In this document: piece by piece, positions 22,766-23,801 of the stretch
Position numbering within the stretch: position 1 is the stretch's first letter
Layout: each line of letters begins with the position of its first letter
DNA from: an uncultured Christensenellaceae bacterium
Lineage (GTDB): Bacteria; Bacillota; Clostridia; Christensenellales; Borkfalkiaceae
Direction: 5' to 3'
DNA length: 23,801 nt
Assembly (NCBI GenBank): GCA_910588615.1
Contig: CAJUOI010000029.1
Coordinates: 1 to 23,801, forward strand
The notes under the pieces: model-generated
The model's input: the letters and a program-made list of their open reading frames with translations, nothing else
The model's database searches: none
Told to the model about the DNA's origin: nothing
Translations under genes and position numbers: made by a program

Positions 22766-22787
22766 GTGTCAACATTGTGTCAACATT
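22766..22787 (+). repeat. Tandem direct repeat of GTGTCAACATT
   Basis: Two exact, abutting copies of the 11-base unit, at 22766-22776 and 22777-22787. Two more copies, in opposite orientations, form the inverted repeat at 22851-22886. Confidence 0.85.
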
Positions 22788-22850
22788 TGAAGAGACCGTA
22801 AAAAACAGTGTGTGGTTCGGCGGGCGGTTTTAACCTAAAAAATAGCCAAG

Positions 22851-22886
22851 AAAATGTTGACACGGAGTATTTCGTGTCAACATTTT
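22851..22886. repeat. Perfect 14-bp inverted repeat with 8-bp spacer
   Basis: Arms 22851-22864 and 22873-22886 are exact reverse complements. The spacer GAGTATTT is asymmetric. Arm and spacer sizes resemble core sites of tyrosine recombinases such as loxP or FRT (13-bp arms, 8-bp spacer). Each arm contains the 11-base unit found twice in tandem upstream. As a transcript it could fold into a hairpin followed by only four U residues, so a weak terminator is the other option. Confidence 0.6.
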
Positions 22887-22919
22887 CATGAAAATTTGTA
22901 TTTCGTCCACACTAACGTT

Positions 22920-23027
22920 ATGGCATATTCATATAATATCGGGTTCAATATGATCGATAAGAAAACGAAAAGCCGCGTGCGGTATAAAAAGACGTGCGAG
23001 GAATGCGACGGCAGAGAGGTCAAGCAA
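22920..23027 (+). pseudogene. ku: Ku DNA end-binding protein, decayed fragment
   Basis: The frame reads MAYSYNIGFNMIDKKTKS, then RVRYKKTCEECDGREVKQ. This fits the N-terminus of bacterial Ku, which opens with M-x-x-S-Y-K-G, then continues with a FN-x-x-x-K-K stretch, R-x-K-Y-K-K and C-x-x-C. Roughly 25 residues normally found between the opening SY and the FN stretch are missing. After residue 36 the frame runs into unrelated sequence and stops at 23048. Normal Ku is some 270-300 residues, so nearly 90 percent is gone. The gene that usually accompanies ku, ligD, is not in the window. Called from memory of the family pattern. Confidence 0.7.
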
Positions 23028-23613
23028 ACCTTGCTTCGGTTGCGGTGATCCCGCAGAGCATTGCTACAAAAGAGAACGTATTCTATCTGCAAGCGCGGTT
23101 CAGAACGGTTTGGGTACGCCCCGAAAATTCGCAAAAACTCAATTTGTATAACTCAATCAACAGCGGAGCTTACGGGATCGTTTCGCAAGATTACGAAAGC
23201 GTTACAAGAGCGCTCGGAGAATATGACGATTTTTCTTCTGCGAGAATGCCTTTCGTCGTCGCGCACCGCGGCTTGCCTAATTCCTATAACTAAATTCCGT
23301 GAGCTGCGTTAAAGCCTCAATTGCGGCGGGAGCTACGCATCTTGAATTAGACGGATACTTAACCGTCGATAACCGTATTGCAATGATGCACGACTAAACG
23401 ATAGACAGAACATCGGACGGTGAGGGCGTAGTCGAAAATTACACCCTTGAAAAGCTACAAAAATTTAATCTCGATTTGTTTGAACCTTACGAACCGATTC
23501 CGTCGCTCGACGATGTCTTCGAGGAGATGAAAGGGACGGATACCGTTTTATTATTAGAGATTCAATCGCAAAAGACGGAAATCGTCAATGCACTTAAAAC
23601 GACTCGTGGATAA
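23028..23613 (+). pseudogene. Glycerophosphodiester phosphodiesterase (GDPD), broken
   Basis: Two frames together give a GDPD. In the frame of 22994-23293 come NSGAYGIVSQDYESVTRALG and then the domain start MPFVVAHRGLPNSY (HRG catalytic motif). After a one-base loss near 23288-23293 the other frame gives NSVSCVKASIAAGATHLELDGYL (Glu-x-Asp metal pair), then MMHD, a TAA at 23395-23397 where the family has an acidic residue, then TIDRTSDGEG. It ends at a TAA at 23611 well before the domain is complete. The part before 23246 looks like the end of another, tandem domain. Intact family members release glycerol-3-phosphate from glycerophosphodiesters. Confidence 0.82.
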
Positions 23614-23801
23614 CCGCACATAGGAATAAATAATGAAATGTAGGAAAATATAATCGGGAAAAATGAACAGAACTAAGTAAAAATACAAGTCGAACAGAAG
23701 AGGCTTTCGGATAAAGCGCAATTCCCATAGGGATTAAAAAACAAACATTTTATAAGAGTTGCACTTTCAAGCGATGAAAAAGAACAGGATTTCAAATCGA
23801 A
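23614..23801. other. AT-rich tail of the window, nothing recognised
   Basis: No open frame of useful length, RNA gene or repeat is recognisable. A short dyad ATTCCCATAGGGAT lies around 23722-23735. The DNA is more AT-rich than the rest of the window, like the decayed genes before it. Confidence 0.4.

Noticed and set aside
22766..22886. CRISPR array
   Set aside because: Only four short 11-base units with irregular spacing and mixed orientation; no cas genes.

Overview
The window looks like chromosomal DNA from a member of the Bacillota, class Clostridia. The evidence is yqfC-yqfD-phoH-pgpH-ybeY-era-yqzL-recO synteny, strong purine-rich Shine-Dalgarno sites, and TTGaca-17 bp-TAtAAT promoters. 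A spore-forming lineage is suggested by yqfCD and a sigma-E-like -10 in front of them, but sporulation itself cannot be judged from this piece. I cannot name the genus.

Layout. Positions 1-48 hold the 5' part of a tRNA-Gln (anticodon CUG) on the minus strand, cut by the window edge. Positions 466-9055 are a nine-gene bacterial V-type (A/V) ATPase operon: G/H-like stalk subunit, I, K, E, C, F, A, B, D. It ends in a clear terminator. Its order matches the Enterococcus hirae Na+-ATPase operon ntpFIKECGABD. As in E. hirae, where ntpJ follows, a KtrB-type K+ channel subunit comes next (9315-10682), here paired with its KtrA gating subunit (10707-11363). The proteolipid subunit carries the full set of residues that bind Na+ in E. 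hirae NtpK. This stretch is therefore best read as an ion homeostasis block: Na+ extrusion plus K+ uptake.

Positions 11403-14072 hold a two-HTH Xre-like regulator, class II fructose-bisphosphate aldolase (both minus) and a divergent gap gene for glyceraldehyde-3-phosphate dehydrogenase. Positions 14347-20168 hold the housekeeping cluster yqfC, yqfD, phoH, pgpH (c-di-AMP phosphodiesterase family, lacking the usual extracellular domain), ybeY, era, yqzL (37 codons) and recO, ending in a strong terminator. A divergent small lipoprotein gene (minus, 20322-20768) and an operon encoding a NifU-like scaffold protein and a GGGtGRT-family protein (20957-22671) follow. The function of that pair is not established, and it is the best candidate here for an undescribed system.

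From about 22730 to the right edge the DNA becomes more AT-rich and carries no intact gene. It contains four copies of an 11-bp motif, two in tandem and two as a perfect 14-bp inverted repeat around an 8-bp spacer. These are followed by a decayed ku gene fragment fused to a decayed glycerophosphodiester phosphodiesterase gene. It looks like a scarred integration or deletion site. Two copies of a dispersed intergenic repeat lie after ntpD and after gap.

All promoter and terminator calls are by eye; no database search or folding calculation was run.
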